Below are positions 1-7,700 of a DNA stretch of 64,000 nt, in pieces. Location: contig NZ_PHHD01000001.1 in assembly GCF_002813445.1 (NCBI RefSeq), forward strand, positions 3,100,001-3,164,000, in the 5' to 3' direction. A program made the translations under genes and the position numbers. Under the pieces are notes generated by a model, which was given only the letters and a program-made list of their open reading frames with translations, had not been told where the DNA came from and made no database searches. Each line of letters begins with the position of its first letter. The first letter of the stretch is position 1. The DNA is from Pseudomonas tolaasii NCPPB 2192. GTDB taxonomy: Bacteria; Pseudomonadota; Gammaproteobacteria; Pseudomonadales; Pseudomonadaceae.

Positions 1-558
1 CAGGCGTTTGACGGCGTCGAAACACTCACCCAATTCCACCGCGCTGCGGCACACGCGCATGCCGATGCCACCGCCGCCCGCCGTGCTTTTGAGCATCACC
101 GGGTAGCCCACGTAGTCGGCTGCCGACAGCGCCGCCTGCAGGCTGTCGAGCAATTCGGTGCCTTCCAGTAACGGAATTTGATGTTGCCTGGCCAAGGCCC
201 GCGCGGTGTGCTTGAGGCCGAACACGCGCAATTGTTGCGGGGTGGGTCCGACAAAGGCGATGCCGGCGTCTTCACAGGCTTGGGCAAAGGCTGCGTTTTC
301 CGAAAGAAAACCGTAGCCGGGATGAATCGCCTTTGCGCCACAGGCCTTGGCGGTGGCCAGAATCTTTTCTACCGCCAGATACGTACCTGCCGCTGCGCCT
401 TCACCGAGGCTGAACGCCTCGTCGGCCTGGCGGATATGCAGGCTGGCGGCATCGGCCTCGGCGTATACAGCGATGCCTTTGACGTTCAGCTCGCGCAAAG
501 TGCGCAGGATGCGACAGGCGATGGCGCCACGGTTGGCGATCAAGAGTTTTTCGAACAT
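1..558 (-). CDS. Guanidine/urea carboxylase, N-terminal part (cut by window edge)
   Basis: Only the first 186 codons are visible; the gene runs off the left end. They form the start of a biotin carboxylase domain: an N-terminal KLLIANRGAIA motif, AIHPGYGFLSEN at residues 77-88 and the glycine-rich ATP loop TAGGGGIGMR at 159-168. Enzymes of this type were long called urea carboxylase. Those found with DUF1989 proteins, an ABC importer and a guanidine-I riboswitch have been shown to carboxylate guanidine using ATP and bicarbonate. The residues that separate urea from guanidine specificity lie in the carboxyltransferase part, outside the window, so the guanidine assignment is inferred from context. 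It is the last visible gene of the minus-strand operon; an allophanate hydrolase gene would be expected next. Confidence 0.88.
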   Translation of the reverse strand, partial: MFEKLLIANRGAIACRILRTLRELNVKGIAVYAEADAASLHIRQADEAFSLGEGAAAGTYLAVEKILATAKACGAKAIHPGYGFLSENAAFAQACEDAGIAFVGPTPQQLRVFGLKHTARALARQHQIPLLEGTELLDSLQAALSAADYVGYPVMLKSTAGGGGIGMRVCRSAVELGECFDAVKRL

Positions 559-636
559 GGCAAAACCCTGCGGGCCGTCCCGCAAAAGGGGGTAGGCGCT
601 GCGGTCGTCCGCAGCGCACATTCCGAAACAGATGGA

Positions 637-741
637 GATCAACTGCGGGAGTCGGGCTTGCCCGCGATGGCGGTGTGTCAGCTAACCCATGTGTAGGCTG
701 ATACACCGCTATCGCAGGCAAGCCAGCTCCCACAGTTGATC
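637..741. repeat. REP-type intergenic palindrome inside the guanidine operon
   Basis: Two REP half-sites face each other. One arm carries GGGAGTCGGGCTTGCCCGCGAT and the other its partner ending GCAAGCCAGCTCCCACAG, and the outer arms GATCAACTG and CAGTTGATC are also complementary. The same family recurs at 7591, 48147, 50857, 55034 and 61910. Here it sits within an operon, between the second DUF1989 gene and the carboxylase gene. Confidence 0.85.
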
Positions 742-816
742 TTCATTGTTTTTTGAGGCACTGCCCGGCGCGGGCCTGGCACAGGGTGAACAACCATTGG
801 CGCAGGCGCTTGAGCT

Positions 817-1446
817 TCAGTTCCATACCAGTAACTCCGCAGGGGTGGGGTTGTAGGCGTTGCAGGGGTTATTCAGTTGCGGGCAGTTGGAAATCAGCAC
901 GATCACGTCCATCTCCGCGCGCAGGTCGACGTACTTGCCGGGGGCGGAAATGCCGTCCTCGAAGGTCAGCCCGCCGTCAGCCGTGACCGGCACATTCATG
1001 AAAAAATTGATGTTCGGCCCGATGTCGCCCTTACCCAGGCGGCCGTCGTGGGCACAGGCGCGCAGGTAGTTGTCGCGGCAGCTATGCATGTAGCGTTTTT
1101 CCAGGGCGTAACGCACGGTGTTGCTCTCCTGGGCACACGCACCGCCGAGGGTGTCGTGGCGCCCGCAGGTGTCGTCGACGATGGTCAGCATCGGCTGGCC
1201 GAGATTGGAATACAGCACGCTGCCGGTGCTCAGGTAGACGCTGTTCTGTCGGCGCAGGGTGCGTTGCACGTCATAGCGTTCACGCGGGTTTTTCAGGCTG
1301 TAGAACAGCGTGTCGACGGCCTGGTTGCCCTCAAGGTCGAGGATGCGCAAGGTCTGGCCGGCCTTGACCTCCATCAGCCACGGCTCGCCGGCGGGAATGG
1401 TCGCGCGGTACACCGCGGCGTCAGGTTGTTTCAGTGGGGTGGACAT
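817..1446 (-). CDS. cgdB: Carboxyguanidine deiminase subunit (urea amidolyase-associated protein 2, DUF1989)
   Basis: A 209-residue DUF1989 protein of the UAAP2 type. Characterised relatives form, with UAAP1, the heteromeric carboxyguanidine deiminase (CgdAB) that turns carboxyguanidine into allophanate, so the pathway needs carboxylase, deiminase and allophanate hydrolase. The DDTCG motif with later Cys and His residues (GGAC, YMHSCRDN) is the likely metal site. Nine bases separate it from UAAP1, which points to co-transcription. A and B symbols follow my recollection of the literature. Family membership is seen directly; the reaction is taken from the family and from the riboswitch upstream. 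Confidence 0.88.
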   Translation of the reverse strand: MSTPLKQPDAAVYRATIPAGEPWLMEVKAGQTLRILDLEGNQAVDTLFYSLKNPRERYDVQRTLRRQNSVYLSTGSVLYSNLGQPMLTIVDDTCGRHDTLGGACAQESNTVRYALEKRYMHSCRDNYLRACAHDGRLGKGDIGPNINFFMNVPVTADGGLTFEDGISAPGKYVDLRAEMDVIVLISNCPQLNNPCNAYNPTPAELLVWN

Positions 1447-1455
1447 GGCGGCTCC

Positions 1456-2181
1456 TCAGGCGAACAGGCGATCGGTGTTGATAAAACCGCGCTCGTTTTC
1501 CGGGCGCGATGTGCGGCAGTGTTCGGCGACGCTTGGGTCGGCGTTCATCCAGCTGAGCTTCAGCGGTTGCGGCGCGTAGGCGGGGTTGGGGTCCATCGGA
1601 TGTTGCAGGGCGGTGAGTACCACCAGCGTGTCCATCGGCGCGTAAAGCTCGATGTAGTCGCCGGCCCTGGAATTGCCCGGCACGAAGTGCAAGCCACCTT
1701 CACCATCAACGCTGACCCGACTGAACAGGTTGAGGGTCATCAGCAAGTCGCAAAGCCCCAGGCCCCACTTGCCCAGTTCCACCAGCAGGTTGTCGGTGCC
1801 ATTGCGGAAGAAGCCGTTGCGCAGCTCCTGATAGCGGCCCTGGCCGTACTTCTCGGCCACCTCTGAGGCACACAGGACGCCGCCGATGCTGTCACTCCAG
1901 CCGCAGGTGTCGGCGGTGATCGCGGCCAGCACGCGGCCCATGTCCGAATACAGGCAATGACCGGTGGTGAGCTTGGCCGTGTGTTGGCATTTGAGGCTGT
2001 CGGGCAGGTTCAGGCGCTCGGTTTTTTCATTGGCGTTGAGCAGGGTGAGGCTGACATTGGCGCCGCCGCGAATGTCGGTGAGGCGCAGCAACTGGCCGCG
2101 CTTGAGCACGAAGGAGCGGTGGCCGCCGCCGGGGAGCATTTCCTCGGCGAAGGGGGGGAACAGTTGAGTGGAATCGGTCAT
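1456..2181 (-). CDS. cgdA: Carboxyguanidine deiminase subunit (urea amidolyase-associated protein 1, DUF1989)
   Basis: A 241-residue DUF1989 protein of the UAAP1 type, paralogous to the next gene. Both share a D-T-C-G core (ADTCGWSDSIGG here) and a nearby second cysteine, which suits a bound metal. It is the partner of UAAP2 in carboxyguanidine deiminase. The start codon overlaps the stop of the ABC ATPase gene by four bases (ATGA), a sign of translational coupling within the guanidine operon. The cytosolic location is inferred from the absence of a signal peptide or membrane segment. Confidence 0.88.
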   Translation of the reverse strand: MTDSTQLFPPFAEEMLPGGGHRSFVLKRGQLLRLTDIRGGANVSLTLLNANEKTERLNLPDSLKCQHTAKLTTGHCLYSDMGRVLAAITADTCGWSDSIGGVLCASEVAEKYGQGRYQELRNGFFRNGTDNLLVELGKWGLGLCDLLMTLNLFSRVSVDGEGGLHFVPGNSRAGDYIELYAPMDTLVVLTALQHPMDPNPAYAPQPLKLSWMNADPSVAEHCRTSRPENERGFINTDRLFA

Positions 2182-2942
2182 TTGGAAGTGGCTCCAAGTT
2201 CGGCGGCGAGGGCTTTACGGCGCTCGCTGTTCAAAGGGATGTCGTAAGTGATGCGCGCGCCATAGGCGCCGGGGGCGTGGGGGTCGACGCGGACCTTGTC
2301 GAACACCAGCAAGCGCGTGCCGAGGCTGAAACCTTCGCTGAGGTCGTGGGTGACCATGAACACCGTCAACCGGGTTTCGCGCCACAGTTCCAGCAACAGC
2401 TGGTGCATGTCTTTGCGAATGCCCGGGTCGAGGGCGCCGAAGGGTTCGTCCAGCAGCAGCACGCGTGGCTGCATGATCAGCGCCTGGGCGATGGCCAGTC
2501 GTTGTTGCATGCCGCCGGAGAGCTGCGCGGGGTACTTGTCCAGTGCATGGCCGAGGCCGACCTTGTGCAGCAGGGCGGCGGCCCTTTCGCGGGCCTGCTT
2601 TTTGGCGTTGCCGAACAGTCGGCCCAGCCACCGTGAACGGGGCAGTTCCAGACCCAGGGCGACGTTATCCAGCACGCTCAAATGCGGGAACACCGAATAG
2701 CGCTGGAACACCACGCCGCGGCTGGCATCCGGTTCGGCGGCGAGGGGCTGGCCGTCCAGCAGGATCTGGCCTTTGTTGGCGGTTTCCTGGCCCAGCAGCA
2801 GGCGCAGAAAAGTCGACTTGCCGCAGCCCGAGGTACCGACCAGGGTGCAGAACTCGCCCTCGGCCACCTGCAGGTCCAGGCCTTCGAGCACCACCTGGTC
2901 GCCATAGCGCTGCCACACGTTGTTGACGATGATAAAGCTCAT
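2178..2942 (-). CDS. ABC transporter ATP-binding protein, guanidine uptake
   Basis: A 254-residue nitrate/taurine/urea-type ABC ATPase. Walker A is GTSGCGKST (residues 36-44), the Q-loop is Q80, the signature LSGGM is at 141-145 and Walker B VLLLDE at 161-166. It powers the permease encoded just upstream, whose stop codon overlaps this start by four bases. The start was set at MSFIIVNN because that ATG overlaps the permease stop and matches the family length; longer readings run into the permease gene in another frame. Guanidine as substrate is inferred from the riboswitch and the neighbouring genes. Confidence 0.92.
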   Translation of the reverse strand: MSFIIVNNVWQRYGDQVVLEGLDLQVAEGEFCTLVGTSGCGKSTFLRLLLGQETANKGQILLDGQPLAAEPDASRGVVFQRYSVFPHLSVLDNVALGLELPRSRWLGRLFGNAKKQARERAAALLHKVGLGHALDKYPAQLSGGMQQRLAIAQALIMQPRVLLLDEPFGALDPGIRKDMHQLLLELWRETRLTVFMVTHDLSEGFSLGTRLLVFDKVRVDPHAPGAYGARITYDIPLNSERRKALAAELGATSK

Positions 2943-3754
2943 GCCCGTGCTCCTTCGTACCAGGGGAATGCACGTCGGGTCAGGGTTTTCAGGCCCCAGT
3001 CCATCAGCCAGGCGAGCAGGGTGATCCACACCACGTAGGGCAGAATCACGTCCATCGCCAGGTAGCGGCGCACCAGGAAGATCCGGTAGCCCAGGCCGTC
3101 GGTGGAGGCGATGGCCTCGGCAGCGATGAGGAACAACCACGCCGAGCCGAGCATCAGCCGCAGCGAAATCAGCAGGCGCGGCAGCAATTGCGGCAGCACC
3201 ACGCGCAGTATCAGGGTCCAGGTGGAGGCGCCCAGGGTCTGGGCTTTTACCAGCAACTCGACGGGAATCTCCCGGGCACGCTGTTCCAGGTCGCGCGCCA
3301 GGGCCGGGGTGATGCCGATCACGATCAGCATCACCTTGGACAACTCCCCCAGCCCGAACACGATGAACAGAATCGGCAGGATCGCCAGCGGCGGCACCAT
3401 CGACAGCACGGTGAGCAGCGGCGACAGCGGCGCACCAAACAGCGGCAGCGTGCCGGCGGCGATGCCCAGGCACAGGCCGGCGAGGGCGCTAATGCCCAAG
3501 CCGATGGTGAGGCGGCGCAGGCTCGACGCGCTGTCTTGCCACAGCACATATTCACCGGTGCGCGCATCGGCGCTCAACGCCAGGCGTTTTATCGCGTCGC
3601 CCATTTGCACGGCGCTGGGCAGCAGCTTGTCGTTGGGGTTCTGCGCCAATCGCTCCGCCGAGCCCACAAAATAGGCGAACAGCAGCAAAGCGAACGGCAG
3701 CAGTACCAGTAACAGTCGGCTGGAGCGTTCCGGGTGACGGTTGATCAGGCGCAT
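2939..3754 (-). CDS. ABC transporter permease, guanidine uptake
   Basis: A 271-residue inner-membrane permease of the nitrate/taurine/aliphatic sulfonate family. It has an N-terminal membrane anchor (LLLVLLPFALLLFAYFVG) and several further hydrophobic segments. The EAA-type cytoplasmic loop, which docks on the ATPase, lies near AQTLGASTWTLILRVVLPQ. It is placed between binding protein and ATPase in the usual order, 12 bases after the binding-protein stop. It would move the substrate handed over by the periplasmic binding protein. Confidence 0.92.
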   Translation of the reverse strand: MRLINRHPERSSRLLLVLLPFALLLFAYFVGSAERLAQNPNDKLLPSAVQMGDAIKRLALSADARTGEYVLWQDSASSLRRLTIGLGISALAGLCLGIAAGTLPLFGAPLSPLLTVLSMVPPLAILPILFIVFGLGELSKVMLIVIGITPALARDLEQRAREIPVELLVKAQTLGASTWTLILRVVLPQLLPRLLISLRLMLGSAWLFLIAAEAIASTDGLGYRIFLVRRYLAMDVILPYVVWITLLAWLMDWGLKTLTRRAFPWYEGARA

Positions 3755-3766
3755 GGCCGGGTCCTC

Positions 3767-4834
3767 TTACAGGGTGCCGTCGGCGGCCATCTGCACGTAG
3801 GCGGGGTCGAAATGCAGCTTGAGGTTGGCGGTGTCGCCGCTGGTCACGCCATTGGCGAAGCTCATGCCCACGGCGCTGGTGTCCTTGGCGCCTTCGCCGA
3901 GCAGGCCATGTTCAAACGAGAACTCGGCAACCTTGCGCATGGTCGCGGGCAACTGCGCACTGGTGGCAAACGCCAGGGCTTCCTTGGGGGTGGCGAACAG
4001 CTTGGTGGTGTCCAGTTGCGCCTGGAACCCCTTGAGGTCGGTGCCCGATGCCTTGGCCATGTGTTCCAGGGCTGCGGTACCGGCGGCGTTTTTGGCATTC
4101 ATCAGCGCCACCACTTCAAACCAGGCGCCGGTCAGCGCTTTGCCAAGTTTTGGGTTGTCTTTAAGGGTCTGGGTGTTGACCACCATCATGTCCATGATTT
4201 CGCCGGGCACTTTGCTGGAGTCGAACACTTGGGTGACACCGGGCTTGGCCTTGATCTCGGAGAGCATCGGGTTCCAGGTGGTCACGGCTTGCACTTGGTC
4301 GGTGTTGAAGGCCGCGGCGATGTCGGCGTCGGAGGTGTTGACCACTTTCAGGTCTTTTTCGGTAAGGTCGGCGGACTCCAGCGCGCGGGCCAGCAGGTAG
4401 TGGGAGACCGAGAGTTCCACCAGGTTGACGTTCATGCCCTTGAGGTCCGCCACGGTCTTGCCGGTGCCCTTGATCACCACGCCATCGTTGCCGTTGGAAA
4501 AGTCGCTGACCACCAGCGCAGTGCTGTCCACGCCACCGGCGGCGGGGATGGTCAGGGCGTCCATGTTGGTCATGGTGCAACCGTCGAACTGGCCGGCGGT
4601 GTACTGGTTGATGGATTCGACATAGTCATTGAGCTGCACCATGTCGATTTTGATGCCGTACTTTTTCGCCCACTTGTCGAGGATGCCTCTGCTGCCGGCG
4701 TACTCCCAGGGCATCCAGCCGGCGTAAATGGTCCAGCACACACTGAAGTGGTCTTTGACGGCGGCTTGGGTCTGAACGCTCAGCACGGCGGCAAAGGCGG
4801 CGGCGAGCAAGGCGGGTAAACGCAATGAGGGCAT
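3767..4834 (-). CDS. ABC transporter periplasmic binding protein, guanidine uptake
   Basis: A 355-residue secreted binding protein of the NMT1/TauA/SsuA-like class found with urea/guanidine carboxylase operons. A signal peptide (MPSLRLPALLAAAFAAVL...) is followed by a likely cut before AVKDHFSVC. The start was chosen at the ATG preceded by GGAGAAG at normal spacing; an upstream in-frame start at 4879 lacks such a site and would spoil the signal peptide. It is the first gene of the operon and lies about 55 bases downstream of the riboswitch aptamer, so it is the likely direct target of the switch. Confidence 0.92.
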   Translation of the reverse strand: MPSLRLPALLAAAFAAVLSVQTQAAVKDHFSVCWTIYAGWMPWEYAGSRGILDKWAKKYGIKIDMVQLNDYVESINQYTAGQFDGCTMTNMDALTIPAAGGVDSTALVVSDFSNGNDGVVIKGTGKTVADLKGMNVNLVELSVSHYLLARALESADLTEKDLKVVNTSDADIAAAFNTDQVQAVTTWNPMLSEIKAKPGVTQVFDSSKVPGEIMDMMVVNTQTLKDNPKLGKALTGAWFEVVALMNAKNAAGTAALEHMAKASGTDLKGFQAQLDTTKLFATPKEALAFATSAQLPATMRKVAEFSFEHGLLGEGAKDTSAVGMSFANGVTSGDTANLKLHFDPAYVQMAADGTL

Positions 4835-4841
4835 GGTGCTT

Positions 4842-4851
4842 CTCCAGTTGA
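4842..4851 (-). promoter_or_regulatory. Ribosome binding site complementary to the riboswitch aptamer
   Basis: In the transcript this segment reads TCAACTGGAG and holds the GGAG ribosome binding site of the binding-protein gene. It is exactly complementary over ten bases to CTCCAGTTGA inside the aptamer (4926-4935). Pairing of the two would hide the ribosome binding site and disrupt an aptamer hairpin. Ligand binding should release the site, an ON switch. The complementarity is seen; the mechanism is inferred. Confidence 0.55.
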
Positions 4852-4889
4852 ACATGGGCGAGCAGGAGCAACGCGGCACCGCGAACGGT

Positions 4890-4991
4890 GGCTTGTCTCC
4901 CGGGCTTTTATCCCGCCGTGTAACCTCAACTGGAGGTCGCCAACTCTCGGACCAGTCACTCGCGTCAAGCGAGCCGGAACCCTAGTCAGCC
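4890..4991 (-). promoter_or_regulatory. Guanidine-I riboswitch (ykkC class) aptamer
   Basis: The transcript strand shows the conserved blocks of this class in order: CTAGGGTTCCG, ACTGGTCCGAGAG, then ACACGGCGGGATAAAAGCCC and GGGAGA. The ends GGCT and AGCC can close a short P1 helix. Known members bind guanidinium and switch on guanidine carboxylase and export genes. A UUCG-capped hairpin (CACCG-TTCG-CGGTG) follows directly, but no U-tract terminator does, which suggests translational rather than transcriptional control. Confidence 0.93.
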
Positions 4992-5309
4992 ATTGCAAAT
5001 TGTGGTGCCGCGAACCTGTGATCAATCCTGCACAAGAGGGGCAAAGCGAGAGTCGTGCCAAGTCAGAGGCGGGCGTGTAGATCAAGGGTTTGCGTGCAAC
5101 AAGCTTTTTTTGGGGCGATTTTCGTGCGTTGTGCTGGTGCGGGGTTGCACTGCAATGAGGCGTTCTGTTCGTCTGAAACACATGTTTCAACCTGTGTCCA
5201 AAACGCACCAGATTCGGTTTTCGATGTCAGATATTTCGTCATTCGGTGAAATCCGAATGCCGCCCTCCAGCGTCGCTGGATGTGCTCTTTCGCGGTCCGG
5301 GAGGCCGCC
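4992..5309. other. Divergent intergenic region with a TGAAAC palindrome
   Basis: This 318-base stretch holds no convincing gene. It must contain the guanidine-operon promoter (minus strand) and the lipoprotein promoter (plus strand). Two palindromes stand out: TGAAAC-ACAT-GTTTCA at 5174-5189 and CCAGCG-T-CGCTGG just before the lipoprotein gene. Either may be an operator, but I cannot match them to a known regulator. Confidence 0.4.
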
Positions 5310-5636
5310 ATGTATCGACGACTGCTGCTCACCGCTTTGCTCGGCCTGACTCTTTGCGCTTGCGTGCCTTATTACGATGGAGGCGCTACGTACTATCGCT
5401 CCGAGGTCTACACCGCACCGGCGCCGGCTTACTACTATGGCGGCCCGGCGTATTACCCCTACGGGCGCGGTTATTACGCGCCACCCCCGCGCTACTATTC
5501 GGCGCCGCGCTATTACCAGCCTGCGCCGCGCTATTATCCAAGGCCCGGTTACCGGCCTTATCCGGCGCAGGGCTGGGGTAACCGATGGGGCAATGGCGGC
5601 GGCCATAACGGCGGCGGCCACGGCGGGCACCGTTAA
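5310..5636 (+). CDS. Tyr/Gly/His-rich small lipoprotein
   Basis: A 108-residue protein of unknown function. The N-terminus is a lipoprotein signal (MYRRLLLTALLGLTLCAC) with Cys18 the likely lipidated residue in L-C-A-C. The mature part is low complexity, dominated by Y, P, G and R (repeats like APRYY, PRYYSAPRYY), and ends in a Gly/His/Asn-rich tail (NGGGHNGGGHGGHR) that could bind metal. The start at 5310 was chosen over 5280 because of a GGGAGG ribosome site. Its stop overlaps the stop of the convergent hydrolase gene by four bases. Similar Tyr-rich envelope proteins are common in Pseudomonas, but no function is firmly known to me. Confidence 0.8.
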   Translation: MYRRLLLTALLGLTLCACVPYYDGGATYYRSEVYTAPAPAYYYGGPAYYPYGRGYYAPPPRYYSAPRYYQPAPRYYPRPGYRPYPAQGWGNRWGNGGGHNGGGHGGHR

Positions 5637-6748
5637 TAGTCGGACAGATCCGCCAGCGGGTGCCGACCTTCCCAGGCTTTGTGAAAATGCGCGTCTACCA
5701 CCGCCTCGGGAATTGTATTGATATCGGGCCAGTGCCAATGGGGCGTCTGGTCCTTGTCGATCAACCTCGCGCGCACGCCTTCGGCAAATTCCGGATGGCG
5801 GCAGCAGTTCAGGCTCAAGGTGTATTCCATCTGAAACACCTCGGCCAACGACAAATGCTGCGCGCGCCGAATCTGTTCCCATACCAGGTGCGCCGTCAGC
5901 GGGCAGCCTTCGCTCAGCGTCTTGCCGGCGCGACTGAACAGCGGGTCGGCGTGGTCGCGCAGCAAACTCAAGGCGCGCCAGGCGCAGCGCACATCCCCCA
6001 CATCCAGCCATTCGTCGATCTGTGCCCTGCGCGGCAGCCATTGCGCTTGGGGTTGCTGGTCGATGGCTTCGTGGGCCAGTGCCCTGAGCAAACTGTTGAG
6101 TTGAGTGGCGGTTTGTTCTTGCCAGTTCAATTGCAGCAGGCCTTCGATCAATGCGTCCTGCTGGTCATCGCGCAGGAAACGGTCGGCCAGGCCCAGATCC
6201 AGCGCGTCACGGCCGTTGATGTGCGCGCCGGTCAGTCCCAGAAACAAGCCGAGCTTGCCGGGCAGGCGTGACAGAAACCAACTGGCGCCCACGTCCGGGT
6301 ACAGGCCGATGCTGATTTCGGGCATGGCCAGGCGGCTGCCCGGTGTGACAATGCGCACCGCCGCGCTTTGCAGCAGGCCCATACCACCGCCCAGTACATA
6401 ACCGTGGCCCCAGCAGATAACCGGCTTGGGGTAGGTGTGCAGGCGATAATCGAGCCGGTATTCGGCGGCGAAGAACTGCGCAGCCTGCGGCGGCACGACG
6501 CCGGGGTTCTCGCGGCAGGCCTGGGCCAGGCTGCGTACCTCGCCGCCGGCACAAAACGCCTTGGGGCCGTTGCCGCGCAGCAGCACGCAGCGGATGTTCG
6601 GGTCTTTCGCCCAGGCGTCCAAACGGTCGCTCAAGGCCAGAATCATGGGTAACGACAGCGCGTTGAGGGATTTTTCCGCGTCCAGGCTGGCGATGCCGAG
6701 GCGGGCACCGTCGCTGCCGGTCAGTTCTTCGAAGTGCAGGTTCATCAT
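5633..6748 (-). CDS. Enoyl-CoA hydratase/isomerase family, 3-hydroxyisobutyryl-CoA hydrolase-like
   Basis: A 371-residue crotonase-fold protein. The length and the motifs FCAGGEVR, the oxyanion-hole loop GYVLGGGMGL and MPEISIGLYPDVGASWFLSRLPG match the 3-hydroxyisobutyryl-CoA hydrolase branch (ECH_2) better than the shorter true hydratases of about 260 residues. That enzyme releases free 3-hydroxyisobutyrate in valine breakdown. No other valine genes lie next to it, so the exact substrate is uncertain. GAGG precedes a double ATG start. Confidence 0.85.
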   Translation of the reverse strand: MMNLHFEELTGSDGARLGIASLDAEKSLNALSLPMILALSDRLDAWAKDPNIRCVLLRGNGPKAFCAGGEVRSLAQACRENPGVVPPQAAQFFAAEYRLDYRLHTYPKPVICWGHGYVLGGGMGLLQSAAVRIVTPGSRLAMPEISIGLYPDVGASWFLSRLPGKLGLFLGLTGAHINGRDALDLGLADRFLRDDQQDALIEGLLQLNWQEQTATQLNSLLRALAHEAIDQQPQAQWLPRRAQIDEWLDVGDVRCAWRALSLLRDHADPLFSRAGKTLSEGCPLTAHLVWEQIRRAQHLSLAEVFQMEYTLSLNCCRHPEFAEGVRARLIDKDQTPHWHWPDINTIPEAVVDAHFHKAWEGRHPLADLSDY

Positions 6749-6880
6749 GACCTCAATCGAGACAGTGAAGGATCAGTATGATCGCTTCGCAGGAAAGTGG
6801 CGGTTGTGTGTCAGATCAATTGACAAGCGGAGTGGGCTTTCCTAGGGTTCGCCCATTCTTTTTTACACGATGGCCCCACG

Positions 6881-7573
6881 ATGACCGACGGCGACCGAAT
6901 CAAACTCGAACCGAGCTGGAAGCATGCCCTGCGGGACGAGTTCGACCAGCCCTACATGGCCGAACTGCGCGAGTTTCTGCGCCAGGAACACGCGGCCGGC
7001 AAAGAGATCTACCCGCCCGGCCCGCTGATTTTCAACGCGCTCAATTCCACACCGCTGGACAAGGTGAAAGTGGTGATTCTTGGCCAGGACCCGTACCACG
7101 GCCCGGGCCAGGCTCACGGCTTGTGTTTCTCGGTGCAGCCGGGCGTGCCGACGCCGCCGTCGCTGGTCAATATCTATAAAGAGCTCAAGCGCGACCTGAA
7201 TATCGACATCCCCAACCACGGTTGCCTGCAAAGCTGGGCCGACCAGGGCGTGTTGCTGCTCAATACCACCATGACCGTCGAACGCGCCAATGCCAACGCC
7301 CATGCGGGCAAGGGCTGGCAGCACTTTACGGATCGGATTATCCAGGTGGTCAGCGAGCATCAGCCGCACTTGGTGTTCCTGCTGTGGGGCGCCCATGCTC
7401 AAGGCAAGCAGAAGCTGGTGGATGCGACCAAACACCTGGTGCTGACGTCGGTGCATCCGTCGCCGTTGTCGGCGTATCGCGGGTTTTTGGGCTGCGGGCA
7501 TTTCAGCCGCACCAACAAGTTTCTCGAGCAGAATGGCGAGACGCCGATCGAGTGGCGGTTGCCGCCGGTCTAG
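6881..7573 (+). CDS. ung: Uracil-DNA glycosylase
   Basis: A 230-residue family 1 uracil-DNA glycosylase that removes uracil from DNA in base excision repair. The catalytic water-activating loop GQDPYHGPGQ puts the key Asp at residue 70. The second signature HPSPLSAYRGFLGCGHFS near the C-terminus carries the minor-groove leucine loop and the catalytic His. The length is typical. It is transcribed alone, divergent from the crotonase-family gene and followed by a REP palindrome. Confidence 0.97.
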   Translation: MTDGDRIKLEPSWKHALRDEFDQPYMAELREFLRQEHAAGKEIYPPGPLIFNALNSTPLDKVKVVILGQDPYHGPGQAHGLCFSVQPGVPTPPSLVNIYKELKRDLNIDIPNHGCLQSWADQGVLLLNTTMTVERANANAHAGKGWQHFTDRIIQVVSEHQPHLVFLLWGAHAQGKQKLVDATKHLVLTSVHPSPLSAYRGFLGCGHFSRTNKFLEQNGETPIEWRLPPV

Positions 7574-7590
7574 CGGCTGACCACAATCCT

Positions 7591-7682
7591 ATGTGGGAGC
7601 GGGCTTGCCCGCGATGGCGGTATGTCAGCTGACAGGTTCAGTGGCTGATAAACCGCTATCGCAGGCAAGCCAGCTCCCACAT
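7591..7682. repeat. REP-type intergenic palindrome
   Basis: Facing half-sites (ATGTGGGAGCGGGCTTGCCC ... GCAAGCCAGCTCCCACAT) form a long hairpin between two convergent genes, ung and the AbrB-family gene. It is the same family as at 637, 48147, 50857, 55034 and 61910. Confidence 0.88.
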
Positions 7683-7700
7683 TTGAACTGTGTCGCGTGT

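Noticed and set aside
3734..4819. 361-codon plus-strand frame opposite the binding-protein gene
   Set aside because: Val/Gly/His-rich shadow; the minus strand has a signal peptide and a ribosome site in the right places.
4995..5010. Sigma-54-like promoter before the guanidine riboswitch (GGCAC ... TTTGC on the minus strand)
   Set aside because: The spacing between GG and GC is 11 bases, one more than sigma-54 tolerates well, and the predicted start would fall inside the aptamer.
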